Shown here in pieces: positions 52,961 to 60,993 of a stretch of 64,000 nucleotides of DNA. This stretch comes from Pedobacter indicus. Its GTDB lineage: Bacteria; Bacteroidota; Bacteroidia; Sphingobacteriales; Sphingobacteriaceae. The DNA is taken from the NCBI RefSeq assembly GCF_003449035.1, contig NZ_QRGB01000001.1, forward strand, positions 558,001-622,000, read 5' to 3'. The position numbers were made by a program, and so were the translations under genes. Each line of letters opens with the position of its first letter. The first letter of the stretch is position 1. The notes beneath the pieces were generated by a model that saw nothing but the letters and a program-made list of their open reading frames with translations, did no database searches and was not told the DNA's origin.

Positions 52961-55048
52961 TTAAGATATTTTTTCCCATCCTATACCGGGTTCCCCGGAT
53001 AATCCTTTTCGTAATAAAGTATTTTCATCAAGATTCAAATTCGGATCGTTGTCCAGAATATGAATAACCTCATTTCTAACGGTCTGCAGAAGAGTTTGAT
53101 CAGTCGCCAAATCGGCAATCTTCAAATTAACGATCCCGCTCTGCTGCAGACCCGTAATATCTCCCGGGCCTCTAAGCTCCAAATCCTTTTCGGCGATTTT
53201 GAAACCATCGTTGGTCTCAACCATTGTTTCCAAACGAATTTTACTTTCACGACTCAACTTATCCTTTGACATCAAAATACAAAAAGATTGCTCCGCACCA
53301 CGTCCTACCCGACCTCTTAGCTGATGTAATTGAGATAACCCGAAACGTTCAGCATTCTCAATAACCATCACAGATGCATTGGGAACATTTACTCCAACTT
53401 CGATTACCGTCGTTGCTACTAAAATTTGTGTTTGCCCCTTCACAAAGCGCTCCATTTCTGACTCTTTCTCCTTTGGTGATAACCGCCCGTGCACGATACC
53501 AATTTTGTATGTTGGTAGCGGGAACTCCCGCTCGAGCGCTTCCAGACCAGCATTTAGATAGAGTAAATCAAGTTTCTCGCTTTCCTCGATTAATGGATAG
53601 ACCACATATACCTGACGTCCCTTAGATATCTCCTCCCTAAGCAAACCAAACATCCTTAACCGCATATTTTCTTTCAAATGTACAGTCTTGATTGGACGCC
53701 GGCCCGCAGGTAGCTCATCGATTACAGACACGTCTAAATCCCCATACAAAGTCATCGCCAGGGTCCGGGGAATCGGTGTAGCGGTCATCACCAACATATG
53801 AGGCGTAAGTTTGTTTTTTTTCCACAACTTTGCCCGCTGCTGCACACCAAAACGGTGCTGTTCATCAATAATAGCTAAACCAAGATTATTAAATTTCACG
53901 TTATCTTCTAATAACGCATGAGTGCCAACAATAATCTGTAACTCACCATCAGCTAAACTTGTTAAAATTTCACTTCGTTGTCTTCTTTTCGTGGATCCGG
54001 TAAGCAAGGAAATTTCAACACCATCACCCACCAATGCTTTTAAACCTTGATAATGTTGCTGAGCCAGGATTTCTGTAGGCGCCATCAAGCATGCTTGAAA
54101 ATCATTGTCAAGGGCCAACAGCATACTCAAGAGTGCAACGATGGTTTTCCCACTACCAACATCCCCCTGCAGTAACCTGTTCATTTGTGCCCCATGAAGC
54201 GTATCGCGGCGAATTTCTTTTAACACACGCTTTTGCGCATTTGTTAACTCAAAAGGGAGCCTCTCACTGTAGAAAGAATTAAAGTTCGCCCCAACGTTCT
54301 TAAAGATAGGGCCAGCAAAACGCACGCTATTGGTTATTTTACTTTTTAGAATCTTTAATTGAAGAAAAAAAAGCTCTTCAAACTTTAATCGATAATTAGC
54401 ATTTGCCAAAGATTTTGTACTCTCCGGGAAATGGATATTACGTAAGGCGACTGGCAAATCTGCCAATTCATATTTAGATCGTATGTATAGTGGTATCGTC
54501 TCGTTGATACGAACTGATTTCAATAACACATCAATGGCTTTCGAGAGCCCTTTACTATCTAATGATAACCTTTTTAATTTTTCTGTCGAATTGTAAACAG
54601 GTTGAAATGTCCGGTTAACTTGATTGGGTTTATAACTCTCTATTTCCGGATGTGCAATCGATATTTGGTCGTTAAAAAGAGTCGGAGTCCCATAAATGGT
54701 ATACACATTCCCCACCTTAAGCATTTTCTCGACCCATCTTATACCTTGAAACCAAACCAATTGGGCGATACCTGTTTCATCCTTTACAGCCGCCACTAAG
54801 CGTCTAGTCCTTTTTTCGCCCTGAATAGAGTAACTGACTAGCCTCCCCAAAAACTGTACTCCGGAACCCGACGGCTCTATCTGATTGATTTTGTGGAATA
54901 CCGTTCGATCAATATACCGAAATGGATAATGATGCAATAAATCTCCAAAAACGAATATTCCTAACTCTTTCGCTAAAACATCGGAACGATGGGGCCCGAT
55001 TCCAGATAAATACCCAATTGGTGTCTTTAAATTGAATTCTGGCGCCAT
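52961..55048 (-). CDS. recG: ATP-dependent DNA helicase RecG
   Basis: 695 aa. Wedge domain at the N-terminus (OB-fold segment SGSGVQFLGRLVSY), helicase motifs LLQGDVGSGKTIVAL (Walker A), IIDEQHRFGVQQRAKLW (motif II), VMTATPIPRTLAMTLYGDLD (motif III) and QLRGRVGRGAEQSFCIL (motif VI). Remodels stalled forks and Holliday junctions. Starts 27 nt after the ridA stop on the same strand. Confidence 0.96.
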   Translation of the reverse strand: MAPEFNLKTPIGYLSGIGPHRSDVLAKELGIFVFGDLLHHYPFRYIDRTVFHKINQIEPSGSGVQFLGRLVSYSIQGEKRTRRLVAAVKDETGIAQLVWFQGIRWVEKMLKVGNVYTIYGTPTLFNDQISIAHPEIESYKPNQVNRTFQPVYNSTEKLKRLSLDSKGLSKAIDVLLKSVRINETIPLYIRSKYELADLPVALRNIHFPESTKSLANANYRLKFEELFFLQLKILKSKITNSVRFAGPIFKNVGANFNSFYSERLPFELTNAQKRVLKEIRRDTLHGAQMNRLLQGDVGSGKTIVALLSMLLALDNDFQACLMAPTEILAQQHYQGLKALVGDGVEISLLTGSTKRRQRSEILTSLADGELQIIVGTHALLEDNVKFNNLGLAIIDEQHRFGVQQRAKLWKKNKLTPHMLVMTATPIPRTLAMTLYGDLDVSVIDELPAGRRPIKTVHLKENMRLRMFGLLREEISKGRQVYVVYPLIEESEKLDLLYLNAGLEALEREFPLPTYKIGIVHGRLSPKEKESEMERFVKGQTQILVATTVIEVGVNVPNASVMVIENAERFGLSQLHQLRGRVGRGAEQSFCILMSKDKLSRESKIRLETMVETNDGFKIAEKDLELRGPGDITGLQQSGIVNLKIADLATDQTLLQTVRNEVIHILDNDPNLNLDENTLLRKGLSGEPGIGWEKIS

Positions 55049-55075
55049 CTACTTCAATAAAAGCCGGTAAATTTT

Positions 55076-55453
55076 CTATTTGAATGCGATCGCCGATATC
55101 TCGACTCTTACGTTTTTTGGCAATGTTTTTACAGCAACAGTTTCTCGAGCAGGAGCTTGGTCGTCAAAATACTCACCATATACACCATTAACCTCTGAGA
55201 AGTCATTCATATCTGCCAAAAATATCGTTGTCTTAACAATGTCTCTAAAATTGTATCCGGCTTCTTCCAAAATAAACCCGATATTTTCCATAACCTGCTT
55301 GGTCTCTTTACTGATATCCCCACTCACAAGTTCGCCACTAGGGGTAGACATAGGTATCTGACCAGAGATATACAAGGTATTACCAGCTTTGATAGCCTGA
55401 TTGTAGGGTCCTATAGGGGCGGGAGCTTTAGAGGTGTTGACAACTGTTTTCAT
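55076..55453 (-). CDS. RidA-family enamine/imine deaminase
   Basis: 125 aa. Hallmarks APAPIGPYNQAIKAGNTLYISGQIP, TKQVMENIGFILEEAG and the C-terminal signature RVEISAIAFK, with the catalytic arginine in PARETVAV. Hydrolyses reactive enamines released by PLP enzymes. Preceded by a 45-codon gene 14 nt upstream, and followed by recG. Confidence 0.93.
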   Translation of the reverse strand: MKTVVNTSKAPAPIGPYNQAIKAGNTLYISGQIPMSTPSGELVSGDISKETKQVMENIGFILEEAGYNFRDIVKTTIFLADMNDFSEVNGVYGEYFDDQAPARETVAVKTLPKNVRVEISAIAFK

Positions 55454-55467
55454 ATTTTCTTTTTTAT

Positions 55468-55605
55468 TTAGGATAATAGATACTCAATAAGTTTATACAA
55501 CAGGCCTAATAAAAAAACGATAATCGCTATTTTATTAAATGTGTGCATCACCTTTAAATTAAAACTCTTAGGCCTATCTTCACTCCTTTTTCCAAAAAAA
55601 TACAT
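55468..55605 (-). CDS. Small single-pass membrane protein (DUF6728-like)
   Basis: 45 aa: a basic hydrophilic N-terminus (MYFFGKRSEDRPKSFNLKV) and one hydrophobic helix (IAIIVFLLGLLYKLI). I recall short Bacteroidota proteins with the same FNLxxMHxxNKI pattern, classed as DUF6728. It ends 14 nt before the ridA start. The reading is supported by family resemblance and operon spacing, not by a Shine-Dalgarno sequence. Confidence 0.65.
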   Translation of the reverse strand: MYFFGKRSEDRPKSFNLKVMHTFNKIAIIVFLLGLLYKLIEYLLS

Positions 55606-55650
55606 AAACGAAGTTACATTTGATTATGCAATATTCAAAACGAAGAGCTT

Positions 55651-55690
55651 TAAAAAGAGAGAGTCCAACGAAATCGTTGGACTCTCTCTT
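55651..55690 (-). terminator. Terminator of the ompA-like gene
   Basis: 17-position stem (55655-55671 with 55674-55690) and a very short loop, followed on the minus strand by TTTTT (55656-55652). Placed 32 nt after the stop at 55722. Confidence 0.85.
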
Positions 55691-55721
55691 ATAATGTGTA
55701 TTAAAATTTAGAAGTTCAATT

Positions 55722-56996
55722 CTATTTGCTGAACTCTACACGACGGTTTTGAACACGTCCTGATTCAGTAGCGTTAGATGCGATTGGTTGAGTTTCACCG
55801 TAACCAACTACTTCTAATTTGTTTGCGTCAACACCAGAGTTTACTAGGTAGTTTTTCACAGCGTTTGCACGGTCTTTTGACAATTGCATGTTGTAATCTT
55901 CAGTACCTTCAGCAGAAGCATGTCCTTCTAAAGTAAGAGCGTTTCCGCTATCACGTAGATCTTGTGACACTTTATCCAAAGTTGGGTAAGAAGAAGTTTT
56001 CAACACGTAGCTATCAAACTCAAACTGAATTGGAGAATAATCACCAACTACTGCTTCAGTAGTTTCAGGGAATTTGATTGGGCAACCTGACCCGTCAACT
56101 ACAGTTCCCGCAGGAGTGTCAGGACATTTGTCGAATCTATCAGCAACACCGTCACCGTCAGAATCTCTTCCTAACTCATCAACAGTACCTTCTAATGTAG
56201 TTACACGTTGTTTTAGAGCTTCCACTTCGTTTCTCAATTCTGGGTCTTTCAACTCATCATAAAGATTAGCAACTGGGTTGTTCCACTCTAAAGATGGTTT
56301 GTCTTTGCTTCCTAAGATGAATTCTAATCCAGCATAACCGTAGCTATAGTGGTCTAATGAACCGTTATTAGCCCATACTCCATCTAAGTTATCAGCATTT
56401 AAGAAGTTCATTTTGTAACCTAAATCTAAGTTAACAACACCTCCTAATTTGAACTTAACACCACCACCTACAGGGATTACTTGTTCAGTTCTATCTTCTC
56501 CGTCAACATTTGGACCTTCAACAACTTCGTAATTTGCGATGTTATAACCAGCAGATAAGTAAAAACCTACTGAATTTTCACGACGTAAGAAGTCGATTGC
56601 ACCGAAATGGAAGTTACCTGTCAAACCAGTTTGCCAGTTAAGGTCTGTTTTGTAAGCATCACCATATTGCCAGTTATCATTAACTTCTGATGCCTCACCA
56701 GATGCTTCTAACGATCCTCTTAAGAAATCAGCCTGCATTGAGAAGTGAGGTGAGAATTGCTTACGGATGTTAGCTCCGTATCCTAAAGTGATTTCAGGGT
56801 GAGAGTTATCTCTCAAACCACCGATAACTACAGCTGGTGATAAAGCCCCAGCGTTAACGCCAATAGACCAAGTTCTGTACTGGCTTCTTCCGCCAAAAAC
56901 TTTTGCTGGCTCTTGTGCATTAGCAACGTCAGCATAACCTATCGCGGCTACCAACGTGCAAGCTAATGCTGCTTTTTTAATTGTAGAATAGTTCAT
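55722..56996 (-). CDS. OmpA-family outer-membrane protein with peptidoglycan-binding domain
   Basis: 424 aa. Signal peptide (ALACTLVAAIGYADVANAQ), an eight-strand-type barrel over ~30-230, a coiled segment (ELKDPELRNEVEALKQRV), a thrombospondin type 3-like calcium motif (DSDGDGVADRFDKCPDTPAG) and a C-terminal OmpA domain (IQFEFDSYVLKTSSYPTLD, LEGHASAEGTEDYN, NRRVEF). Anchors the outer membrane to peptidoglycan. Strong consensus promoter upstream, so probably highly expressed. Confidence 0.95.
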   Translation of the reverse strand: MNYSTIKKAALACTLVAAIGYADVANAQEPAKVFGGRSQYRTWSIGVNAGALSPAVVIGGLRDNSHPEITLGYGANIRKQFSPHFSMQADFLRGSLEASGEASEVNDNWQYGDAYKTDLNWQTGLTGNFHFGAIDFLRRENSVGFYLSAGYNIANYEVVEGPNVDGEDRTEQVIPVGGGVKFKLGGVVNLDLGYKMNFLNADNLDGVWANNGSLDHYSYGYAGLEFILGSKDKPSLEWNNPVANLYDELKDPELRNEVEALKQRVTTLEGTVDELGRDSDGDGVADRFDKCPDTPAGTVVDGSGCPIKFPETTEAVVGDYSPIQFEFDSYVLKTSSYPTLDKVSQDLRDSGNALTLEGHASAEGTEDYNMQLSKDRANAVKNYLVNSGVDANKLEVVGYGETQPIASNATESGRVQNRRVEFSK

Positions 56997-57044
56997 ACTC
57001 TGTTTTTTTTAAGGTTAAAAAATTTTAATTGTATAATTTTTATA

Positions 57045-57074
57045 CAAAAATAGTTAATAGTTTGATTTACGCAA
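57045..57074 (-). promoter_or_regulatory. Consensus promoter of the ompA-like gene
   Basis: On the minus strand TTG (57074-57072), a 19-bp spacer and TATTTTTG (57052-57045), a full match to the Bacteroidota -33/-7 pattern. The rest of 56997-57359 holds a C10 homopolymer at 57233-57242 and a hairpin (GCTTGAAT arms, 57317-57339) without a clear role. Confidence 0.75.
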
Positions 57075-57359
57075 CAAAAACAAAATTCGTACCAATATTT
57101 ATTTTACCTAAATTAAACATAACTTTTTTTAGCTAAAATTTAAACGACTAAGGAACGAATCACCTCTAATCGACGTTTCCGACCCATTAGACGTGCACGA
57201 TAGCGATCTGCAATAACCGTTCCAAAAACACACCCCCCCCCCGTAAATTATATCAAAAAAATCGAAAAACAAGCCATTGTATTTAAGGCCCTTTCTTTTC
57301 CAATCTTTAATTTCAGCTTGAATGTCTATTATTCAAGCCACTTTTTATAATAAAAGGTT

Positions 57360-58253
57360 TTAATAGTGTGTATTAATAAAACGATAAAGGTTAAATTGAG
57401 GCTTGAGAAAGCTTTCTTGCAGTTTTACAGCTAACTGCTCTTTATCTATTGATCGAACCCTTCGTTCAACAATCAATCGCCACGCCCTTTCTGTTAACGA
57501 TGTCAATATTTTGGACCGGTCAGCTTGCAGAGGCCTGACAATCCATTCAAACAACTCCCGCGTCCCAAGACCCCGCTCCGCTTGGGTGCCCAAAACAGGA
57601 ATGTCTTTATTGTTCTGGCGCAACGTCTTTTTTAACATGGAAGAGAATCGTTCTGAGCCTTCCCTGTCTGCTTTATTCACGACAAATAGATCAGCAATCT
57701 CCATGATCCCCGACTTAGAATGTTGAATCTCATCACCACTTTCAGGAACCAATACCACAATCGTCCGATCGGCAAGACCCGCGATGTCGACCTCTGATTG
57801 ACCAACCCCAACGGTTTCTAACAAAATAGCATCAAAATTTGACGATCGTAAAATATCCACTATTTCAATTGTCTTATAGGACAACCCTCCAAGTGCACCC
57901 CGGCTCGCTAGAGACCGAATATATATATCCGGATGATTGAATACCGAATGCATTCTAATCCGGTCACCCAATAATGATCCCTTAGTAAATGGCGACGTGG
58001 GGTCAACCGCTATGATGGCTACCCTTTTACCCTCACTCAAAAAATTCTCGACAACAGTTCGCACCAACGTACTCTTACCAGCACCTGGTGGTCCCGTGAA
58101 TCCAACCACCGGAACTTCCGTAGAAGGAGAGAGGTGCTCCAATATCTGCCAGGAGAGGGGTGCATCATTTTCGACTAAGCTAATAGCTCGAGCCAACACA
58201 CCATAAGCCCCTTCCTTAATTCCTTTGACGTAGTATCCAATAGGGTTGTGCAC
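57360..58253 (-). CDS. meaB: MeaB/ArgK-family P-loop GTPase
   Basis: 297 aa. GTP site VVGFTGPPGAGKSTLVRTVV, AIIAVDPTSPFTKGSLLGDRIRM, IRSLASRGALGGL, ILLETVGVGQSEVDIA and FVVNKADREGS are the family's conserved blocks. MeaB proteins guard and reload adenosylcobalamin on methylmalonyl-CoA mutase. No mutase gene is in the window. Upstream on the same strand are a small membrane protein (2 nt away) and a rhodanese. Confidence 0.92.
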   Translation of the reverse strand: MHNPIGYYVKGIKEGAYGVLARAISLVENDAPLSWQILEHLSPSTEVPVVGFTGPPGAGKSTLVRTVVENFLSEGKRVAIIAVDPTSPFTKGSLLGDRIRMHSVFNHPDIYIRSLASRGALGGLSYKTIEIVDILRSSNFDAILLETVGVGQSEVDIAGLADRTIVVLVPESGDEIQHSKSGIMEIADLFVVNKADREGSERFSSMLKKTLRQNNKDIPVLGTQAERGLGTRELFEWIVRPLQADRSKILTSLTERAWRLIVERRVRSIDKEQLAVKLQESFLKPQFNLYRFINTHY

Positions 58254-58255
58254 AA

Positions 58256-58441
58256 TTATTTTTCACTAGTAGCTCTAATTTTCCTCAACAGGCGGACTTT
58301 TAGGTATATCAACAACGCTAAACCCGGGATAATACCCATTAGAAGTAAATACTGTTTTGTATTTATTGCGATGAACCCGCAATACAACAAAACCATGATC
58401 CCAATATTAAGGAAAGTACTATACAAAAGCTTTTTTACCAT
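58256..58441 (-). CDS. Small two-helix membrane protein
   Basis: 61 aa from the ATG at 58441 (a TTG 12 nt earlier is possible but lies inside the rhodanese gene). Two hydrophobic helices (LNIGIMVLLYCGFIAI and YLLLMGIIPGLALLIYL) with basic ends. I do not assign a function. It is squeezed between the rhodanese gene (1-nt gap) and meaB (2-nt gap), so all three are on one transcript. Confidence 0.7.
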   Translation of the reverse strand: MVKKLLYSTFLNIGIMVLLYCGFIAINTKQYLLLMGIIPGLALLIYLKVRLLRKIRATSEK

Positions 58442-58442
58442 T

Positions 58443-58757
58443 TTAGTACACAATCATATCCGGATCAAACTGATCTCGCCAAGCGATGATCCCACCTTCA
58501 AGATTCGCCAAATTAGAAAAACCTTGCCCTTCAAGTAATTTAACTGCCTGAGCACTTCGTTTTCCACTGCGACAGTGAATAATAACCGGCTTGTCCTTCG
58601 AAATTTTATCCTTTTCTAAAAGTATATTTGCCAATGGAATATTCTCTCCATTGATATTGGATGTTTCATATTCAAAAGTTTCCCGAACATCCACTAGCTG
58701 AAAATCCTCGTTCTCTTCGATTTTCTTTTTTAATTCATCTACTGTTACTATTTCCAT
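58443..58757 (-). CDS. Rhodanese-like sulfurtransferase domain protein
   Basis: 104 aa, one rhodanese domain, cytoplasmic. FQLVDVRETFEYETSNI and the active-site loop IHCRSGKRSAQAVKLL with the catalytic cysteine are visible, then GFSNLANLEGGIIAW. Transfers sulfane sulfur or carries it between partners. First gene of the rhodanese-small membrane protein-meaB unit. Confidence 0.92.
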   Translation of the reverse strand: MEIVTVDELKKKIEENEDFQLVDVRETFEYETSNINGENIPLANILLEKDKISKDKPVIIHCRSGKRSAQAVKLLEGQGFSNLANLEGGIIAWRDQFDPDMIVY

Positions 58758-58873
58758 TTTGTAGCATTTTCATCAAATATAAGCTTTTTGCAAATACTAT
58801 GACGCTGCAAGAAGTAGATTAAGGGGCATCGACATCAAAACAGGAGGATGCTTTTTATTAATTGTAATAATAA

Positions 58874-58903
58874 TTGATTTTATATTGTTTTTTTATATTT
58901 TTG
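58874..58903 (+). promoter_or_regulatory. Promoter of the Lrp-family gene
   Basis: TTG (58874-58876), 19-bp spacer, TATTTTTG (58896-58903), followed by a leader of about 100 nt to the ATG at 59012. The rest of 58758-59011 shows no gene. Confidence 0.6.
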
Positions 58904-59011
58904 GTAAATCATCCGAATATTTATTAAATTTATAATTTATGGGTCACTTTGATGCCAAATAATAGAAGAATTACAGGAGTATAGAACCACACCTACAACC
59001 TTTAACAATTT

Positions 59012-59488
59012 ATGGAAAAGAAGAATTCAAATTTTGAATTGGACAATTTGGATATCCAAATCTTATCGATCCTGATGAACGATGCATCAGTCCCTTATAC
59101 AGAAATCGCAAAAAAACTTGTTGTATCTGGAGGAACCATCCATGTAAGAATGAAAAAAATGGAGGATCTAGGGATCATCAGAAGCTCCAATTTAACGATT
59201 AACCCTCAAAAAATCGGGTTCGATATAACCGCTTTCCTAGGCATCTATCTGGAAAAAGGCTCGCAATACAACCACGCCGTTGAAGAGCTCCGCAAAGTAA
59301 AAGAGGTAGTTGAGCTACACTATTGCACCGGATCATACAGCATGTTTGCTAAGATCATCTGTCGAGACACAGATCATCTCCGCCAAGTACTCAATGAAGG
59401 AATACAAGGAATCAAGGGGATTCAAAGAACGGAAACCATCATATCACTTGAAGAGAGTATCCGAAGACAAATCAGCCTTATTGACTAA
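59012..59488 (+). CDS. Lrp/AsnC-family transcriptional regulator
   Basis: 158 aa. N-terminal helix-turn-helix (LDIQILSILMNDASVPYTEIAKKL, GTIHVRMKKMEDLGII) and C-terminal RAM/AsnC ligand-binding domain (GFDITAFLGIYLEKGSQY, CTGSYSMFAKIICRDTDHL). Usually senses amino acids and acts as octamer. Long leader upstream. The regulon is unknown; pdhB downstream is on the other strand. Confidence 0.92.
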   Translation: MEKKNSNFELDNLDIQILSILMNDASVPYTEIAKKLVVSGGTIHVRMKKMEDLGIIRSSNLTINPQKIGFDITAFLGIYLEKGSQYNHAVEELRKVKEVVELHYCTGSYSMFAKIICRDTDHLRQVLNEGIQGIKGIQRTETIISLEESIRRQISLID

Positions 59489-59613
59489 TCCTTGACTAAT
59501 CGCAAACAAGCATAAACCATCTAAAAGAAGGTTGGTTTTGCTGTATCCAGCAAAGCCAGATATATCGCAACATTATTCGTAAACATCGGTGACAGGACGG
59601 AAAGGACTCGTTC

Positions 59614-59730
59614 GACATCATGGAGGATTCCTTGCCGATTTATTTCCTGATCACTCCCTATTTTCATCAATTTGAAGGGGTGGAATAGGGAATCATTAGG
59701 CAATTAATAGTTAATTACCCTTAACATGTT
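59614..59730 (-). repeat. Dispersed 117-nt repeat, copy B (probable coding remnant)
   Basis: Reverse-complement counterpart of 17180-17296, about 85 of 117 bases the same by hand count, no gaps. In the matching frame it has an internal TAA where copy A is open, then LPNDSLFHPF, KIGSD, NRQGILHDV; the open frame continues to 59521. It lies in the 430-nt gap after the Lrp gene. The remaining gap holds two TTGACTAATC copies around the Lrp stop and the terminator at 59854. Confidence 0.75.
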
Positions 59731-59853
59731 TTTACCAAGGTAATTTATTTTTCGTTGCTTTTTGTTGCTTTCTTGACACGAGAAACAGCAGGACTTACGA
59801 GCTATCGAAATTGCTTAATTTAGGTCGACGATAGCACCATCGGAATACTCCAT

Positions 59854-59892
59854 AACAAGAAAAGCCCGATGGGATATCGGGCTTTTCTTGTT
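59854..59892. terminator. Bidirectional terminator downstream of pdhB
   Basis: 17-bp perfect stem (59854-59870 with 59876-59892) and 5-nt loop GGGAT; the arms contain AAAAG/CTTTT so either direction gives a T-rich tail. It lies 27 nt past the pdhB stop. Confidence 0.85.
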
Positions 59893-59919
59893 AATTCAAC
59901 TATTTAAATTTTCTGCGTC

Positions 59920-60906
59920 CTATTTCACTTTGTATAGAACTTCTTTGACAGCTTTAACAACTTTATTTACTGAAGGCAATGCCGCTTCTAATAAAGTAGG
60001 GGCATAGGGAATAGGAACATCGGCAGAGGTAATTCTAACTACCGGAGCATCCAGGTAATCGAAAGCCTCGCTTTGAATCTTATACGCTATCTCAGATGAG
60101 ATAGAAGCCAACGGCCATGCTTCCTCTACGATAACTAAACGATTGGTCTTTTTTACGGAATCTATAATAGCCTGGTAGTCAATCGGCCTAACAGAGCGAA
60201 GATCTATCAGTTCTGCATCGATCCCTTCATTTTTTAATTCCTCTAATGAAGGAATTACCACTCGAGGCACCATTTTACCAAAGCTCACGATCGTAACATC
60301 CTTGCCTTCTTTAACAATATTCGCTTTACCAATTTCAAGATAATACTCATCCGCAGGAACATCCCCCTTATCTCCGTACATCACCTCAGATTCCATAAAG
60401 ATAACCGGATCCGGATCGATGATCGCCTGTTTCAATAGGCCTTTGGCATCATAGGGGTTTGAAGGAACGACAACCTTTAAGCCGGGCGTATTTGCGTACC
60501 AGTTTTCAAAATTCTGCGAGTGCTGCGCTGCCAATTGCCCTGCATTACCGGTAGGTCCTCTAAAAACCATCGGCAGAGGGAACTGTCCGCCACTCATCGA
60601 ATTCATCTTTGCGGCAGAGTTTATAACCTGATCAATCGCTACCAACGAGAAGTTGAATGTCATGAACTCGATAATGGGCTTCAGGCCATTCATCGCGGCA
60701 CCAACACCGATACCTGCAAAACCGAGTTCAGATATTGGTGTATCGATAACACGTTTTTCTCCAAATTCATCAAGCATTCCCTGGCTCACTTTGTAAGCAC
60801 CATTGTATTCGGCAACTTCTTCACCCATTAAAAAGATCTTCTCATCTTTCCTCATCTCTTCGCTCATCGCTTCTCGAAGGGCCTCTCTGAACTGTATTTC
60901 TCTCAT
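59920..60906 (-). CDS. pdhB: Pyruvate dehydrogenase E1 component, beta subunit
   Basis: 328 aa. REIQFREALREAMSEEMRKD at the N-terminus, GEEVAEYNGAYKVSQG, VIDTPISELGFAGIGVGAAM, FRGPTGNAGQLAAQHSQNFE and the C-terminal transketolase domain with DLRSVRPIDYQAI are typical. Decarboxylates pyruvate with thiamine diphosphate as part of the E1 alpha2-beta2 complex. No alpha subunit gene is adjacent. Confidence 0.95.
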   Translation of the reverse strand: MREIQFREALREAMSEEMRKDEKIFLMGEEVAEYNGAYKVSQGMLDEFGEKRVIDTPISELGFAGIGVGAAMNGLKPIIEFMTFNFSLVAIDQVINSAAKMNSMSGGQFPLPMVFRGPTGNAGQLAAQHSQNFENWYANTPGLKVVVPSNPYDAKGLLKQAIIDPDPVIFMESEVMYGDKGDVPADEYYLEIGKANIVKEGKDVTIVSFGKMVPRVVIPSLEELKNEGIDAELIDLRSVRPIDYQAIIDSVKKTNRLVIVEEAWPLASISSEIAYKIQSEAFDYLDAPVVRITSADVPIPYAPTLLEAALPSVNKVVKAVKEVLYKVK

Positions 60907-60993
60907 ATTTAATTAATGTAAAGTCATATCCGTGGACGAGCAAATATAATGTTTATTTATGAAGTTTTAATTTTAGCGTGGCGAAAAATCCTG

